The translations under genes were made by a program, and so were the position numbers. 64,000 nt of DNA, from assembly GCF_008039875.1 (NCBI RefSeq), contig NZ_VRUU01000002.1:1-64000 (forward strand), read 5' to 3'. This document shows, piece by piece, positions 29,937 to 42,094 of the stretch. The notes beneath the pieces were generated by a model that ran no database searches, was not told the DNA's origin, and saw only the letters and a list, made by a program, of their open reading frames with translations. The DNA comes from Methylobacterium sp. WL119 (lineage in GTDB: Bacteria; Pseudomonadota; Alphaproteobacteria; Rhizobiales; Beijerinckiaceae). Each line of letters opens with the position of its first letter. The stretch's first letter is position 1.

Positions 29937-30890
29937 CTAGCGGGCCGAGAAGGTCTCGCGCACCGCCTTGGCGTTGCGGCGGACCATCGGCCAGATCCAG
30001 GCGCCGGAAGCGAGGTAGGCCGCGGCCGGCATCGGCTTTAGCTCCTCGGCGAGGCGCTGGGCGAGGCCGGGCGCGCGGATCGGCACCGGCGGCGCATCGG
30101 TCTTGCGGTAGACCACCGTCGTGTCCTCGCGCCAGTAATTGGTGTCGGGCACGAGGCCGGCGCGGCGTGCGGTGAGGTCGAAGGTGTCGCGCACGAAGCC
30201 GTGGACGTGGGCGAAGTGGAATCGCTCGTGCGGCGGCTTGCCGGTGGCGGCCATGTTTGGCACCGCGGCGTAGAGCACGCCGTCGGGCTTCAGCCAGCGT
30301 GCCAGCCGCTCCATCACGTCGGCCGGGTCGCGCAGGTGCTCCATGACGTGGTGCGTGGTGATCACGTCGAACGTGCCCGGTGCGAACTGGTCGTCGGCGG
30401 CGTCGTCCAGCACCTCGACGCCGTGCGTCGCGCGGGCATAGGCGGAATAGTCGCGGCCCGGCTCGACGCCGATCGCCTTGCAGCCCCGAGCCCGGGCGGC
30501 GGCCAGGAACTCGCCCGATCCGGAGCCGAAATCGAGCAGGCGGGCGCCCGGCACCAGCTTCGGCGCGAGCAGTTCCGCCCGGAACGCCGCCTCGCGCGCC
30601 GAGCGCTTGAGATGGACCCGCGGCGGGCCGCCCGCGAAGGCGAGCTGGTAGTCGGCGCGGTAGGCGTGGGCGTAGTAATCCGCCAGCTCGGCCGGCGTCG
30701 GCATCGGGTCGGTGCGGATCAGGCCGCATTCGGCGCAGGCGATCGACTTCAGCGTCTTCAGGCGTCGATCGGTCTCCGCCACGGTGACGCTCTCCGTGGA
30801 GCCGCACAGATTGCAGGCCGTGGGCGCCCCCGTGTAGGGGTAGCCGGTGAACGGCATAAAGTGGTTCAGGAAGTAGCGGGGAGACTGCAT
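29937..30890 (-). CDS. Zinc-ribbon class I SAM-dependent methyltransferase
   Basis: 317 residues. A small N-terminal zinc-binding unit (CNLCG, then CAECG) precedes a methyltransferase domain with motif I LLDFGSGSGEFLAAA, the acidic GVEPG and the HVMEHLRDP motif typical of methyltransferase type 11/23 proteins. This layout is common among C-methyltransferases acting on sugar nucleotides or lipids, but no sugar-biosynthesis genes are nearby. The 5'-nucleotidase gene starts 114 bp downstream on the same strand. Confidence 0.8.
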   Translation of the reverse strand: MQSPRYFLNHFMPFTGYPYTGAPTACNLCGSTESVTVAETDRRLKTLKSIACAECGLIRTDPMPTPAELADYYAHAYRADYQLAFAGGPPRVHLKRSAREAAFRAELLAPKLVPGARLLDFGSGSGEFLAAARARGCKAIGVEPGRDYSAYARATHGVEVLDDAADDQFAPGTFDVITTHHVMEHLRDPADVMERLARWLKPDGVLYAAVPNMAATGKPPHERFHFAHVHGFVRDTFDLTARRAGLVPDTNYWREDTTVVYRKTDAPPVPIRAPGLAQRLAEELKPMPAAAYLASGAWIWPMVRRNAKAVRETFSAR

Positions 30891-31035
30891 GTCGCGCTCT
30901 CGTCGGCCGGACCTTCGCTGGCAGGCTTCGTGCTCTAGTTAGATATCCGATCCCGCACAACAGCACCGCCGTCATGCGGGCGCGCGGCCTCACCGTCGCC
31001 GCGCGCCCGGCGGCCCAGGACAGGAAGCGGCCGCC

Positions 31036-32139
31036 ATGGCCGAGAACCTCACCATGAACGAACGCGTCGAACCGGCGTCCCTGTCGGCCGTCTCCACCGT
31101 CGAGCCGAGCCGTGCGGCCGGCGCGGGCACCCTTCCGGCCGATCACCCCACGGTCCGCTGGGGCCGTGTCGGCGTGTTGCTGATGAACCTCGGCACGCCG
31201 GAGGGCACGAGCTACTGGCCGATGCGCCGCTACCTCAAGGAGTTCCTGTCCGACCGCCGGGTGATCGAGGTGCCGCGCCTGATCTGGTGGCCGCTGCTCA
31301 ACCTGATCATCCTGACCAAGCGTCCCGGCCCGAAGGGCAAGGACTACGCGAGCGTGTGGAACAACGAGCGCGACGAGGGCCCGCTCAAGACCATCACCCG
31401 CGGCCAGGCCGAGCGCCTGCAGGCGATGATGGGCGACAAGGTCGTGGTCGACTGGGCGATGCGCTACGGCAAGCCCGAGGTCGCCCTGCGGATCCAGGCC
31501 CTGCTCGATCAGGGCTGCGACCGCATCCTGCTGGTGCCGCTCTACCCGCAATACGCCGCCGCGACCTCGGCCACCGCCTGCGACCAGGCGTTCAAGGCGC
31601 TGATGCAGATGCGCTGGCAGCCGACCGTGCGGGTCTCGGCGCCGTACCACGACGACCCCGTCTACATCCGTGCGATGGCCGATTCGATCCGCGAGGGGTT
31701 GGCCAAGCTCGATTTCGAGCCGGAGGTGATCCTCACCTCGTTCCACGGCGTGCCGAAGAGCTACCTGCTCAAGGGCGACCCCTATCACTGCCAGTGCGTG
31801 AAGACCGGCCGCCTGATCCGCGAAGAGCTCGGCTTCTCGACCGAGCGGATGCGGACGACCTTCCAGTCGCGCTTCGGCAACGAGGAATGGCTCAAGCCCT
31901 ACACCGACGAGACCGTGCAGACGCTCGCGAAATCCGGGGTGAAGCGCATGGCGATCGTCGCGCCGGGCTTCACCGCCGACTGCCTGGAGACGCTGGAAGA
32001 GCTCGACGGCGAGAACCGGCACTACTTCGAGGACAACGGCGGCGAGCGCTTCGCCTACATCCCCTGCCTCAACGACAGCGACCTCGGCATGAAGGTGATC
32101 GAGACCGTGGTGCGGCGGGAGTTGCAGGGCTGGGTCTGA
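31036..32139 (+). CDS. hemH: Ferrochelatase
   Basis: 367 residues. It inserts ferrous iron into protoporphyrin IX, the last step of heme synthesis, at the inner membrane. VLLMNLGTPE is the N-terminal motif, LTSFHGVPKSYL carries the catalytic His, and the later VAPGFTADCLETLEEL holds the conserved Glu region. An N-terminal extension of about 45 residues precedes the core. The iron/heme regulator irr lies 18 kb away. Confidence 0.96.
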   Translation: MAENLTMNERVEPASLSAVSTVEPSRAAGAGTLPADHPTVRWGRVGVLLMNLGTPEGTSYWPMRRYLKEFLSDRRVIEVPRLIWWPLLNLIILTKRPGPKGKDYASVWNNERDEGPLKTITRGQAERLQAMMGDKVVVDWAMRYGKPEVALRIQALLDQGCDRILLVPLYPQYAAATSATACDQAFKALMQMRWQPTVRVSAPYHDDPVYIRAMADSIREGLAKLDFEPEVILTSFHGVPKSYLLKGDPYHCQCVKTGRLIREELGFSTERMRTTFQSRFGNEEWLKPYTDETVQTLAKSGVKRMAIVAPGFTADCLETLEELDGENRHYFEDNGGERFAYIPCLNDSDLGMKVIETVVRRELQGWV

Positions 32140-32189
32140 TCACCCGTATCGACCCGCACGACATCTTGCGAAGCCCCGGCGCCGGGCTA

Positions 32190-33689
32190 TCATCCAGCCC
32201 TCGACACCGGGCGGGCCGGATCAGCAAGGGTGATGAGATGGCGTTCTTCATCGGGATCGCGTGTCCCTGGCTGGTCGTCGCGGTGCTCGACATCCTGGCG
32301 TCGCGCCGGCGCACCGACGAGCTGGCTGCACTCGGGATCGTCGGCGCCGCCCGCCCGGCGACCTCCTCCTACCTGACGCCCGACGTGAAGTGAGGCCGCG
32401 CTCGGTTCGGCGACGGCCGGGAGGTCGGCTCGCCTCGATCTAGGCGCGCGTGACCGAGAGACTGGCCTCGAAGCCGTGCTCGCGGTCGGTCTGCGCCTTC
32501 GGGAGCATGTCGCGAAGCTCTCGGACTTGGCTGGAGAGGTCGGCGTCGTTCGCCGGCTGGAACCAGCGATAGTGCCCTTGCCGGCCCGCTTCGCCTCGTA
32601 GAGGGCCTGATCGGCTTCCGGCAGGAGGAGCATCGGGTCGGTGTCCGCGTCGCGCCGGGTCGCGATGCCGATGCTGAGGCCGACCCGGACGACCAACCCC
32701 GTCGGCAAGGCGTAGGGTCGTGCCACCTCGGCGATCAGGCGGGTCGCGATCGCCGCGATCGTGCGCTCGTCGTCGGCATGGACTAGGATCGCGAACTCGT
32801 CGCCGCCGAGCCGCGCGACGTCGGCGGGATCCGGCACGCAGCCGCGGATCCGTTCGCCGACGGCCGTCAGGAGCGCATCGCCCGCCGGATGCCCGTGCTG
32901 GTCGTTCACCGCCTTGAAGCCGTCAAGGTCGAGGAAGAGCACCGAAGCGTTCCGCTCGGCCGCCTTGAGGCGCGCTTTGAAGGAGTTGCGGTTCGGCAGG
33001 CCGGTCAGGCTGCAGTGAAGGGCGAGGTGGCTGCTTTCCTGCTGGGCCATCAGCATCTTGAGGTAATCGATGTGGAGTTCCCGGTTGATGCTGATCGTTC
33101 CCCATAGATAGAGCGGGGCGATGAGCGCGATCGGCCACAGCCACGGCTCCGGCCCCATCGCAGCGCCGGCCGCGTAGGGCACGATGATCAGGACCATCTG
33201 CAGCTTGACCATGCGCGGCGAGCCGGGATTGCGCGCGCACATCGCCCCGACGATCCCGGTCGACAGCATGGTGCCGAACACGGCCAGAACGGGATCGCCC
33301 AAGCTCATGCAGAGGAAGGCGCCGACGCCGATCTGCGCGCACCACAGCACGCTGCCGGCGACGAAGGCATCGACGACGAGGGTGTCCCTCGGACGGCGGA
33401 GCGAGGGATCTCGGAGGATCCGCATCAACCGGCCGATGACGGCGAAACGGAACAGGACCAGGATCGTATCGACGGCCGCCCAGGCGAAGAATGCCGGGAT
33501 CGGGTTCCGGTACAGCAGGATCGCGATGATGATCAGCCCGACGAGGGAGCCGGAGATCAGCGAGGACATTCGCCGGAACAACGTCCGCCGCAGCCCGTCG
33601 CTGATCTCGACGCAGACCGGCGCCGCGGTCTCGGTGAGCCAGATCATCGGTGCCAGGCGAGGCTTCAGCAGAACCTGCTCCGACGGCAT
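32190..33689 (-). CDS. Membrane GGDEF diguanylate cyclase, C-terminus frameshifted
   Basis: An N-terminal region of five to six membrane helices (~residues 35-200) precedes an intact GGDEF domain with LFLDLDGFKAVNDQHGH and the active loop RLGGDEFAIL. It is predicted to make cyclic di-GMP. After AKRAGKG, near 32573-32577, the frame changes: the next frame encodes HYRWFQPANDADLSSQVREL and ends at TAG 32440-32442, the natural end of such domains, whereas the present frame continues into low-complexity sequence until 32190 across the antisense strand of a small gene. A one-base loss is therefore likely. GTG at 33725 is an alternative start. Confidence 0.75.
   Translation of the reverse strand: MPSEQVLLKPRLAPMIWLTETAAPVCVEISDGLRRTLFRRMSSLISGSLVGLIIIAILLYRNPIPAFFAWAAVDTILVLFRFAVIGRLMRILRDPSLRRPRDTLVVDAFVAGSVLWCAQIGVGAFLCMSLGDPVLAVFGTMLSTGIVGAMCARNPGSPRMVKLQMVLIIVPYAAGAAMGPEPWLWPIALIAPLYLWGTISINRELHIDYLKMLMAQQESSHLALHCSLTGLPNRNSFKARLKAAERNASVLFLDLDGFKAVNDQHGHPAGDALLTAVGERIRGCVPDPADVARLGGDEFAILVHADDERTIAAIATRLIAEVARPYALPTGLVVRVGLSIGIATRRDADTDPMLLLPEADQALYEAKRAGKGTIAGSSRRTTPTSPAKSESFATCSRRRRPTASTASRPVSRSRAPRSRRADLPAVAEPSAASLHVGRQVGGGRRAGGADDPECSQLVGAPARRQDVEHRDDQPGTRDPDEERHLITLADPARPVSRAG
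32238..32393 (+). CDS. Small membrane protein (51 aa)
   Basis: 51 residues with one membrane helix (FFIGIACPWLVVAVLDILA) followed by a basic loop and a polar tail ending YLTPDVK. It begins at ATG 32238, about 100 bp after hemH, and may be on the same message. It is overlapped on the other strand only by the out-of-frame tail of the GGDEF gene, which supports this being the real gene there. Function unknown. Confidence 0.55.
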   Translation: MAFFIGIACPWLVVAVLDILASRRRTDELAALGIVGAARPATSSYLTPDVK

Positions 33690-33814
33690 CGCGATGATTT
33701 TCCTGCCGCCCCGATCATTGGGCACTCTTTCACACGATCCTTGCGAAAATGTTGATCCTTAGGCGCAAATTCCGTGCATGAGCGGTCCGTCATCACATCT
33801 CAGACGCGGCGAGC

Positions 33815-33849
33815 CGCGCCGAAGCCCGCGGCTGCCACGCTTCGGCGCG
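33815..33849 (-). terminator. Hairpin after the PpiC-type foldase gene
   Basis: Perfect 10-bp arms CGCGCCGAAG and CTTCGGCGCG with a 15-nt loop, 25 nt downstream of the foldase stop on the minus strand. There is no T-run, so it may act as a processing or protective structure instead. Confidence 0.45.
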
Positions 33850-33874
33850 AGCGAACGTCGGGCGGCCGCCGCGG

Positions 33875-34789
33875 TCAGGGCTTCTTCAGCTCCTCGGAGG
33901 CCGGGGCCGGCGCGGCGATCGGCTTGCCGTTCTCGTCGAAGCGCTCGACCTTGGCGTCGGCGCGGAGCTTCAGGATCAGATCCTGTTGCGCCTTGCGGAT
34001 CAGCGCCTGATCGATCTGCTCCTTCAGCTCGTCGAAGGTCGGCACGGGCTTGTTGCGCTTCTCCTCGACCTTGATGACGTGCCAGCCGAACTGGGACTTG
34101 ACCGGATCGGAAACCTGCCCGGGCTGCAGCTTGAAGGCGGCGTCGGCGAATTCCTTCACCATCCGGTCCTTCGAGAACCAGCCGAGGTCGCCGCCCTCGG
34201 CCTTCGAGCCGGCATCCTTGGTGGTCTCGGCGGCGACCTTGGCGAAGTCCTCGCCGCCCTTGATCCGTGCGGCGATCTTCTTCGCCTCGGCCTCGTTCTC
34301 CACGAGGATGTGGCGGGCGTGGATCTCCTCCTCCGGCTTCATCAGCTTGGCGGACTGGTCGTAGAGCGCGTGGGCCGCCTCGGGCGTCGCCGCCTTCTTG
34401 GCCTCGCGCTCCAGGTACTCGTCGAGGAGGAGCTTGTCGCGGAAGTAGGCGAGCTTGCGCTTGAAGTCCGGCGTGTCGCCGATCTTGGCGGCGTCCGCCG
34501 CCTGCGCGCCGACCTTGAGGTCGAGCATGTAGTCGACCAGCAGGCCCTTCTTCTGCGCATCGTCGACGCCCGGCAGCGACAGGGCCGGATCCTCGGCCGC
34601 CACCGCGATGTCGCCGGCGGTGACCGGGATCCCGTTCACCTTGGCGACGACGCTGTCGGGCGAGGGCAGCACCGCGGCGGCGACGGAGGGCTGCGCCGCC
34701 GGGGTCGGCGTCTGCGCGGAGGCGGTGCCGCCGAGCGCGAGCGCCAGGGCGAGCGCGCTCGCGCCGCGGAGGGTCTGGGTCTTCGACAT
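33875..34789 (-). CDS. Periplasmic PpiC/parvulin-type peptidyl-prolyl isomerase
   Basis: 304 residues with a signal peptide ending GGTASAQ. An N-terminal SurA-like helical region (VVAKVNGIPVTAGDIAVAAED) leads to one parvulin domain, with IHARHILVENEAEAKKIAARI, GGDLGWFSKDRMVKEF and QFGWHVIKVEEKR. It folds exported proteins at prolyl bonds in the periplasm. A Lys/Pro-rich C-terminal tail ends the protein. The gene faces secA across 325 bp plus one small exported gene; both serve protein export. Confidence 0.92.
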   Translation of the reverse strand: MSKTQTLRGASALALALALGGTASAQTPTPAAQPSVAAAVLPSPDSVVAKVNGIPVTAGDIAVAAEDPALSLPGVDDAQKKGLLVDYMLDLKVGAQAADAAKIGDTPDFKRKLAYFRDKLLLDEYLEREAKKAATPEAAHALYDQSAKLMKPEEEIHARHILVENEAEAKKIAARIKGGEDFAKVAAETTKDAGSKAEGGDLGWFSKDRMVKEFADAAFKLQPGQVSDPVKSQFGWHVIKVEEKRNKPVPTFDELKEQIDQALIRKAQQDLILKLRADAKVERFDENGKPIAAPAPASEELKKP

Positions 34790-35114
34790 GGCGTTGGCGT
34801 TCCTAGACGGTTTCGCCCCGACCCGTCGCGGCACGGCGCCGGACGGTCTCGCACGGGGCTTCGAGGAAGCGGCATCGCAGCCGCGGGAATCGGCGAGACA
34901 GGTGGCTCGCGTCGCACGCAAAGGCAAGGCGCAAGGGATGACGGAAATGAGGTCGCAGGAGCACGGCGCAGATGAGGAAAGGATGCGCGCGCGGTCCATC
35001 GCCGTCGCGTCCGCCCGTCCTCGCCCGTCACGGGGAAAGCATTCCGTTGACTCCGTTTCTTGAGCCTTCGTGAACGCGCGCCGGCACAGGCTTGCCGGAT
35101 CGACGGAGGGGCGG
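34790..35114. other. 325-bp divergent intergenic region
   Basis: Promoter region between the foldase gene (minus) and a small exported-protein gene (plus). A possible -35 box (TTGACT, near 35046) lies upstream of the plus-strand gene, but no matching -10 is convincing. No RNA gene or repeat was seen. Confidence 0.4.
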
Positions 35115-35528
35115 ATGCGCAGGATCTCGCAGATCGGATGGATCGTGCTCGCGGCTTCGACCGCTTTCGCGTTCGCGGCGACGCCGTCCTCCGCCGAGGC
35201 ACGCGGGTTCCGCCTGCGCCTCGGAATCGGCAGCGCGTCCGCTGCGGCTCCGGTCCCGCCGCGCGCGGCCGAGCGCATCGCAAGCGCTGGCGTTCCCTTG
35301 CCGATCGCACCGCCTCGCGCGACGGAGCCGGCGTCGCCGCGGACGGAGCCGTGGACGCAGGCACGGGAGACGGTGCGTGGGCTGACGCCCGTCGCCGTCG
35401 CGCCCGTCGCCGTCGCGCCGATCGCGGAGCGTGCGAAGCCGTCGCCGCATCCGGTGCGGGTCGCCGGCCCGTGGTGCCCGTCGGACCGCATCGTCGGCGC
35501 CGGCGTGGGGTTCTGCGAAGTCAACTGA
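35115..35528 (+). CDS. Exported hypothetical protein (137 aa)
   Basis: 137 residues. A signal peptide (ISQIGWIVLAASTAFAFA) is followed by a basic stretch, a Pro/Ala-rich middle with a VAPVAVAPIA repeat, and a C-terminus with two cysteines (GPWCPSDRIVGAGVGFCEVN). The ATG at 35115 is chosen because GGAGGGG precedes it; an upstream GTG would add 15 basic residues before the signal peptide. Probably periplasmic; no domain recognised. Confidence 0.6.
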   Translation: MRRISQIGWIVLAASTAFAFAATPSSAEARGFRLRLGIGSASAAAPVPPRAAERIASAGVPLPIAPPRATEPASPRTEPWTQARETVRGLTPVAVAPVAVAPIAERAKPSPHPVRVAGPWCPSDRIVGAGVGFCEVN

Positions 35529-35531
35529 CGC

Positions 35532-35552
35532 CGCGGGCGACGGCCGCCCGCG
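35532..35552 (+). terminator. Short GC hairpin after the exported-protein gene
   Basis: CGCGGGCG-ACGGC-CGCCCGCG, an 8-bp perfect stem with a 5-nt loop, 4 nt after the stop codon. It lacks a T-run, so it is a weak terminator candidate upstream of secA. Confidence 0.4.
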
Positions 35553-35733
35553 AACGGGCCGCGCGAGGCGGCACTGATTCGGATCCGGGCCGAAGCGCCT
35601 CTGCGCAGCCCATCGCGCGCCGGCCTCTTTTAGATGCGGCCCGCGATATTTACCTCTATAAGCCCGGCCAACTCAGCCAAGGCCAGCCGTCTGCGGGAGA
35701 CCGCCGACGGGCTTTCCCGTTTGCAGGTTCACG

Positions 35734-38631
<2,898 letters not shown>

Positions 38632-38696
38632 GCGCCTGCTCTCGTCACGGCGCTCCCGTCCGTAGGGTTCTCGTTCAGGGGCGCTCCACCCGCCCC

Positions 38697-38733
38697 GTCA
38701 TCCCGGGGCGCTGAAAGGCGGGTCCGGGATGAC
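38697..38733. repeat. REP-like palindromic element
   Basis: Perfect 10-bp arms GTCATCCCGG and CCGGGATGAC around a 17-nt centre (GGCGCTGAAAGGCGGGT). The form GTCATYCCGGGGCGC resembles dispersed palindromic repeats common in intergenic DNA of Bradyrhizobium, Rhodopseudomonas and Methylobacterium. Only one copy was noticed in this window. It lies 66 bp after the secA stop. Confidence 0.6.
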
Positions 38734-38832
38734 CTGGGATGGGATGTGCGGGCGACGTTTCGTTCGGCCTCGATCGATAGGCGGCGGACGGTCGCCATCG
38801 CGAGAACCGGTGCGCCGCGGGATCCATCATCC

Positions 38833-39498
38833 ATGACGACCGTCTTCATCGCGGGCGCCTGCACCGAGATCGGCAAGACCTACGTCACCGCGGCGATCGT
38901 GCGGCGCCTGCGCGCCGACGGACGCGACGTGCGGGCGCTGAAGCCCGTCGCGAGCGGCGTGCCGCCGATGGGCGACCCGGATTTTTCCGGCAGCGATACG
39001 GCGCAGCTCCTGGCGGCCCAGGGGATCGCGGTCACGGCCGCCGCCGTCGCGGCCTGCTCGCCGTGGCGCTTCGCGGCGCCGCTCGCCCCCGACCAGGCGG
39101 CCGCTCTCGAGGGCCAAGCGCCCGTCCTCGAGGACATCGTCACGTGGTGCCTGGAGCGGATGGAGGCCGCGACGGGCACGCTGATCGTCGAGGGCGTCGG
39201 CGGCCTGATGAGCCCGGTGACCCAGGAGGCGACCGGCCTCGGCTGGCTGTGGTCGCTCGCCTGCCCGGCGATCCTCATCTCGGGCAGCTATCTCGGGGCG
39301 ATCAGCCACGCCCTGACGGCCTACGAGACCTGCCGGGCGGCCGACATCCCGGTCCTCGCCATCGTCGTCAACGAGAGCACCGGCGCGCCGACGCCGCCCG
39401 AGACGGTCGCCGAGGCGATCGCGCGCCACGCCGAGGTGCCGGTGATCGTCATCGCCCGGGATGCGCCCTGCCCGGATGCGCTCGCCGCCCTGATCTGA
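38833..39498 (+). CDS. bioD: Dethiobiotin synthase
   Basis: 221 residues. It closes the ureido ring of dethiobiotin using ATP and bicarbonate. The P-loop reads GACTEIGKTYVTAAI, where many homologues have GTDTxVGKT. KPVASG carries the catalytic Lys and LIVEGVGGLMSPV the second conserved segment. No bioA, bioB or bioF lies within the window, so the gene is detached from the usual biotin cluster here. The ATG at 38833 is used. Confidence 0.88.
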   Translation: MTTVFIAGACTEIGKTYVTAAIVRRLRADGRDVRALKPVASGVPPMGDPDFSGSDTAQLLAAQGIAVTAAAVAACSPWRFAAPLAPDQAAALEGQAPVLEDIVTWCLERMEAATGTLIVEGVGGLMSPVTQEATGLGWLWSLACPAILISGSYLGAISHALTAYETCRAADIPVLAIVVNESTGAPTPPETVAEAIARHAEVPVIVIARDAPCPDALAALI

Positions 39499-39610
39499 CG
39501 TCGGGCCGACACACATTGACGCGATCGTCGGCGGCGATGCACGGTTCCGATGGACGGGCGCCGGGCGCCTGCTAGCGTCGCGCCGCGAAACGACGAGGGC
39601 GGGGCGTTCT

Positions 39611-41533
39611 GTGAGTGAAAGTCATGTCCGTGCGGAGGGCGGCGCCGAGCCCGCCGCCGCACGAAGGTTCCGCCCGGCCCTGCTGCTCGGGGCGCTCGGG
39701 GTCGTCTACGGCGACATCGGCACCAGCCCGCTCTACGCCTTCAAGGAGGCGGTGCGGGCCGCCAGCGGCGGCGGCAACGCCGACCCCATCGCGGTGGTCG
39801 GCGCGGTCTCGCTGATCCTGTGGGCGCTGATCCTGATCGTCTCGCTGAAATACGCGGTGCTGATCCTGCGCGCCGACAATGCCGGCGAGGGCGGCATCGT
39901 CGCGATGCTGGCGCTGCTGGGCGCGCGCCATGCGAAGCCGCGCTCGTGGAAGGCGCTGCTGCTCGTCGTCGGGCTGATCGGCGCGGCGCTTCTCTACGGC
40001 GACGGCGCGATCACCCCGGCGATCTCGGTGCTCTCGGCGATCGAGGGCCTGAAGGTCGATGCGCCGGCGCTCGGCCGCTACGTCGTGCCGATCACGATCG
40101 CGATCCTCGTCGCCCTGTTCCTGGTGCAGAGCAAGGGCGTCGCCTTCATCGGGCGGATCTTCGGGCCGGTGATGCTGCTGTGGTTCGTCGTCCTCACGCT
40201 GATGGGGATCGGCGGCATTCTGCACAAGCCGGAGATCCTGCAGGCGGCGAACCCCCTGAAGGCGGTGGAATTCTTGATCCATGCCGGTTGGCACGTGAGC
40301 TTCGCGATGCTGGGCGCGGCCTTCCTCGCGGTCACCGGCGGCGAGGCGATGTATGCAGACCTCGGGCATTTCGGCGCCCGGCCGATCCGCGTGGCGTGGT
40401 TTGCCCTGGTGCTGCCGGCCCTGGTGATCAACTATTTCGGCCAGGGCGCGCTGCTGCTGGCCTCGCCGGACGCGATCGAGAACCCGTTCTACCGGCTCGC
40501 GCCGGGCTGGGCGCATTACCCGCTGATCGGGCTGGCGACGATGGCGACGGTGATCGCCTCGCAGGCGATCATCTCGGGTGTGTTCTCGCTGACCCAGCAA
40601 TCGGTCCAGCTCGGCTTCCTGCCGCCGATGCACATCGTCCAGACCGCCTCGGAGGAGCGTGGGCAGATCTACGTGCCGGCGGTGAACTGGCTCCTCGCCG
40701 CCGCCACCATCGCCGCCGTCGTGATCTTCGAATCGTCCGACGCGCTCGCCGGCGCCTACGGCATTGCCGTGTCGCTGCTGATGGCGATCACCACGCTGCT
40801 CGCCGCGCTGATCGCTCGCCGATGGGGCTACAACCTCGTGGCGATCCTGGCGGTGAACGGCTTCTTCCTGCTGATCGACCTCGTCTTCCTTGGGGCCAAC
40901 AGCGTGAAGCTGTTCGAGGGCGGCTGGTTTCCGCTGGTGCTCGCCGGCTTCGTCGCGCTGATGATGCTGACGTGGCGCAGGGGCAACCAGCTGGTCGAGG
41001 AGGCCCGCGTCGGCCTGCGCCAGCCCGAGGACGTGTTCCTGGCCTCGCTCCAGCACCAGGACCTGGTGCGGGTCCGCGGAACCGGCGTGTTCCTGTCGGC
41101 GGCGATGCACGGCATCCCGATGCACCTGTCGCGGTTCGTCGAGCGCAGCCACGCCCTGCCGGAGCGGGTGATGATCGTCTCCGCCCAGTACGAGGAGACC
41201 CCGACCGTGCCGCGCGAGGAGCGCAGCCACGTGACGATCCTCGCGCCCGACTTCTACCGGGTGACCCTGCGCTACGGCTTCATGGAGGAGGCCTCGATCC
41301 CCGATGGGCTGGCCTGCGCCGTCGAGCACCGCCGCCTGCCGCCGCAGATGCTCGACGACCTCACGGTCTTCATCGGCCACGAGACCATCATCCCGAAGAA
41401 CGACGACCGCGGGATGCAGCCCTGGCGCGAGAGCCTCTACGCCTTCATGCAGCGCAACGCCGAGCGCACCGGCGCCTTCTTCGGCGTGCCGACGCGGCAG
41501 GTGGTGGAGGTGGGGACCGAGATCGAGATCTAG
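39611..41533 (+). CDS. kup: Potassium uptake protein Kup
   Basis: 640 residues with a GTG start. Twelve membrane helices begin [24 protein letters not shown], the Kup/HAK/KT signature, followed by [20 protein letters not shown] and [19 protein letters not shown]. The ~150-residue C-terminal cytoplasmic domain carries [16 protein letters not shown]. It imports potassium with protons across the inner membrane. The gene appears single. Confidence 0.95.
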   Translation: MSESHVRAEGGAEPAAARRFRPALLLGALGVVYGDIGTSPLYAFKEAVRAASGGGNADPIAVVGAVSLILWALILIVSLKYAVLILRADNAGEGGIVAMLALLGARHAKPRSWKALLLVVGLIGAALLYGDGAITPAISVLSAIEGLKVDAPALGRYVVPITIAILVALFLVQSKGVAFIGRIFGPVMLLWFVVLTLMGIGGILHKPEILQAANPLKAVEFLIHAGWHVSFAMLGAAFLAVTGGEAMYADLGHFGARPIRVAWFALVLPALVINYFGQGALLLASPDAIENPFYRLAPGWAHYPLIGLATMATVIASQAIISGVFSLTQQSVQLGFLPPMHIVQTASEERGQIYVPAVNWLLAAATIAAVVIFESSDALAGAYGIAVSLLMAITTLLAALIARRWGYNLVAILAVNGFFLLIDLVFLGANSVKLFEGGWFPLVLAGFVALMMLTWRRGNQLVEEARVGLRQPEDVFLASLQHQDLVRVRGTGVFLSAAMHGIPMHLSRFVERSHALPERVMIVSAQYEETPTVPREERSHVTILAPDFYRVTLRYGFMEEASIPDGLACAVEHRRLPPQMLDDLTVFIGHETIIPKNDDRGMQPWRESLYAFMQRNAERTGAFFGVPTRQVVEVGTEIEI

Positions 41534-41668
41534 CGGAGGATCCGCGCGTCGGTGCCGAAGCGTCCCGCCGGGCCGCCTCATCCCCCCGCCGGATCGAGAC
41601 GTCGGGCCGCGTATCGGGCCCGACCCGAGCGTCGGGCGATCACGCTTTCGCGCGTGGCGGGGGCATTT

Positions 41669-41693
41669 GGAACCATCATGGGCGCTTGCCGTT
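41669..41693 (+). promoter_or_regulatory. EcfG-type general stress promoter upstream of the CsbD gene
   Basis: GGAAC (41669-41673) and CGTT (41690-41693) with a 16-nt spacer. The start codon lies 85 nt downstream. CsbD proteins are recurrent members of the EcfG regulon in alphaproteobacteria, which supports the call. Confidence 0.75.
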
Positions 41694-41778
41694 CGGACAT
41701 CCCGACAGCGTTCGGTCACGCTTCGCGGCGTCGTCGCGAGGCCGGGCCGGGATCGCTGAGCACACAGGGAGCGTCCCG

Positions 41779-41991
41779 ATGAGCAGCACCACGGACAAGA
41801 TCAAGGGCCTCGCCAACGAGGCGGTCGGCAACGTCAAGCAGGGTGTCGGCAACGTCACCGGCAACGAGAAGCTGCAGGCCGAGGGCAAGGCGCAGGAGCT
41901 GAAGGGCGAAGCCCAGAAGACCGTCGGCGACGCCAAGGACGGCGTGAAGGGCGCGGCCCAGAAGGCCGCCGACGCCGTCAAGAAGATCTGA
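41779..41991 (+). CDS. CsbD family stress protein (70 aa)
   Basis: 70 residues, highly charged and helical: [20 protein letters not shown] followed by [20 protein letters not shown] is the CsbD signature. These small cytoplasmic proteins accumulate under general stress and are thought to protect macromolecules; the mechanism is unknown. GGGAG lies 7 nt before the ATG. An EcfG promoter precedes the gene and a long hairpin follows it. Confidence 0.92.
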   Translation: MSSTTDKIKGLANEAVGNVKQGVGNVTGNEKLQAEGKAQELKGEAQKTVGDAKDGVKGAAQKAADAVKKI

Positions 41992-42005
41992 TCCGTCCAG
42001 CGCTC

Positions 42006-42039
42006 GGCACCGGGGCGGCTGCGAGCCGGCCCCGGTGCC
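42006..42039 (+). terminator. Hairpin after the CsbD gene
   Basis: Perfect 11-bp arms GGCACCGGGGC and GCCCCGGTGCC enclose a smaller GGCT/AGCC stem, 14 nt after the stop. It has no T-run. It may only partly stop transcription before the second CsbD-like gene. Confidence 0.55.
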
Positions 42040-42094
42040 CATCCGCGAAGACCGGCGCTGCCGGCCTTCGGATCACGATGCGAGGGACGAGATC

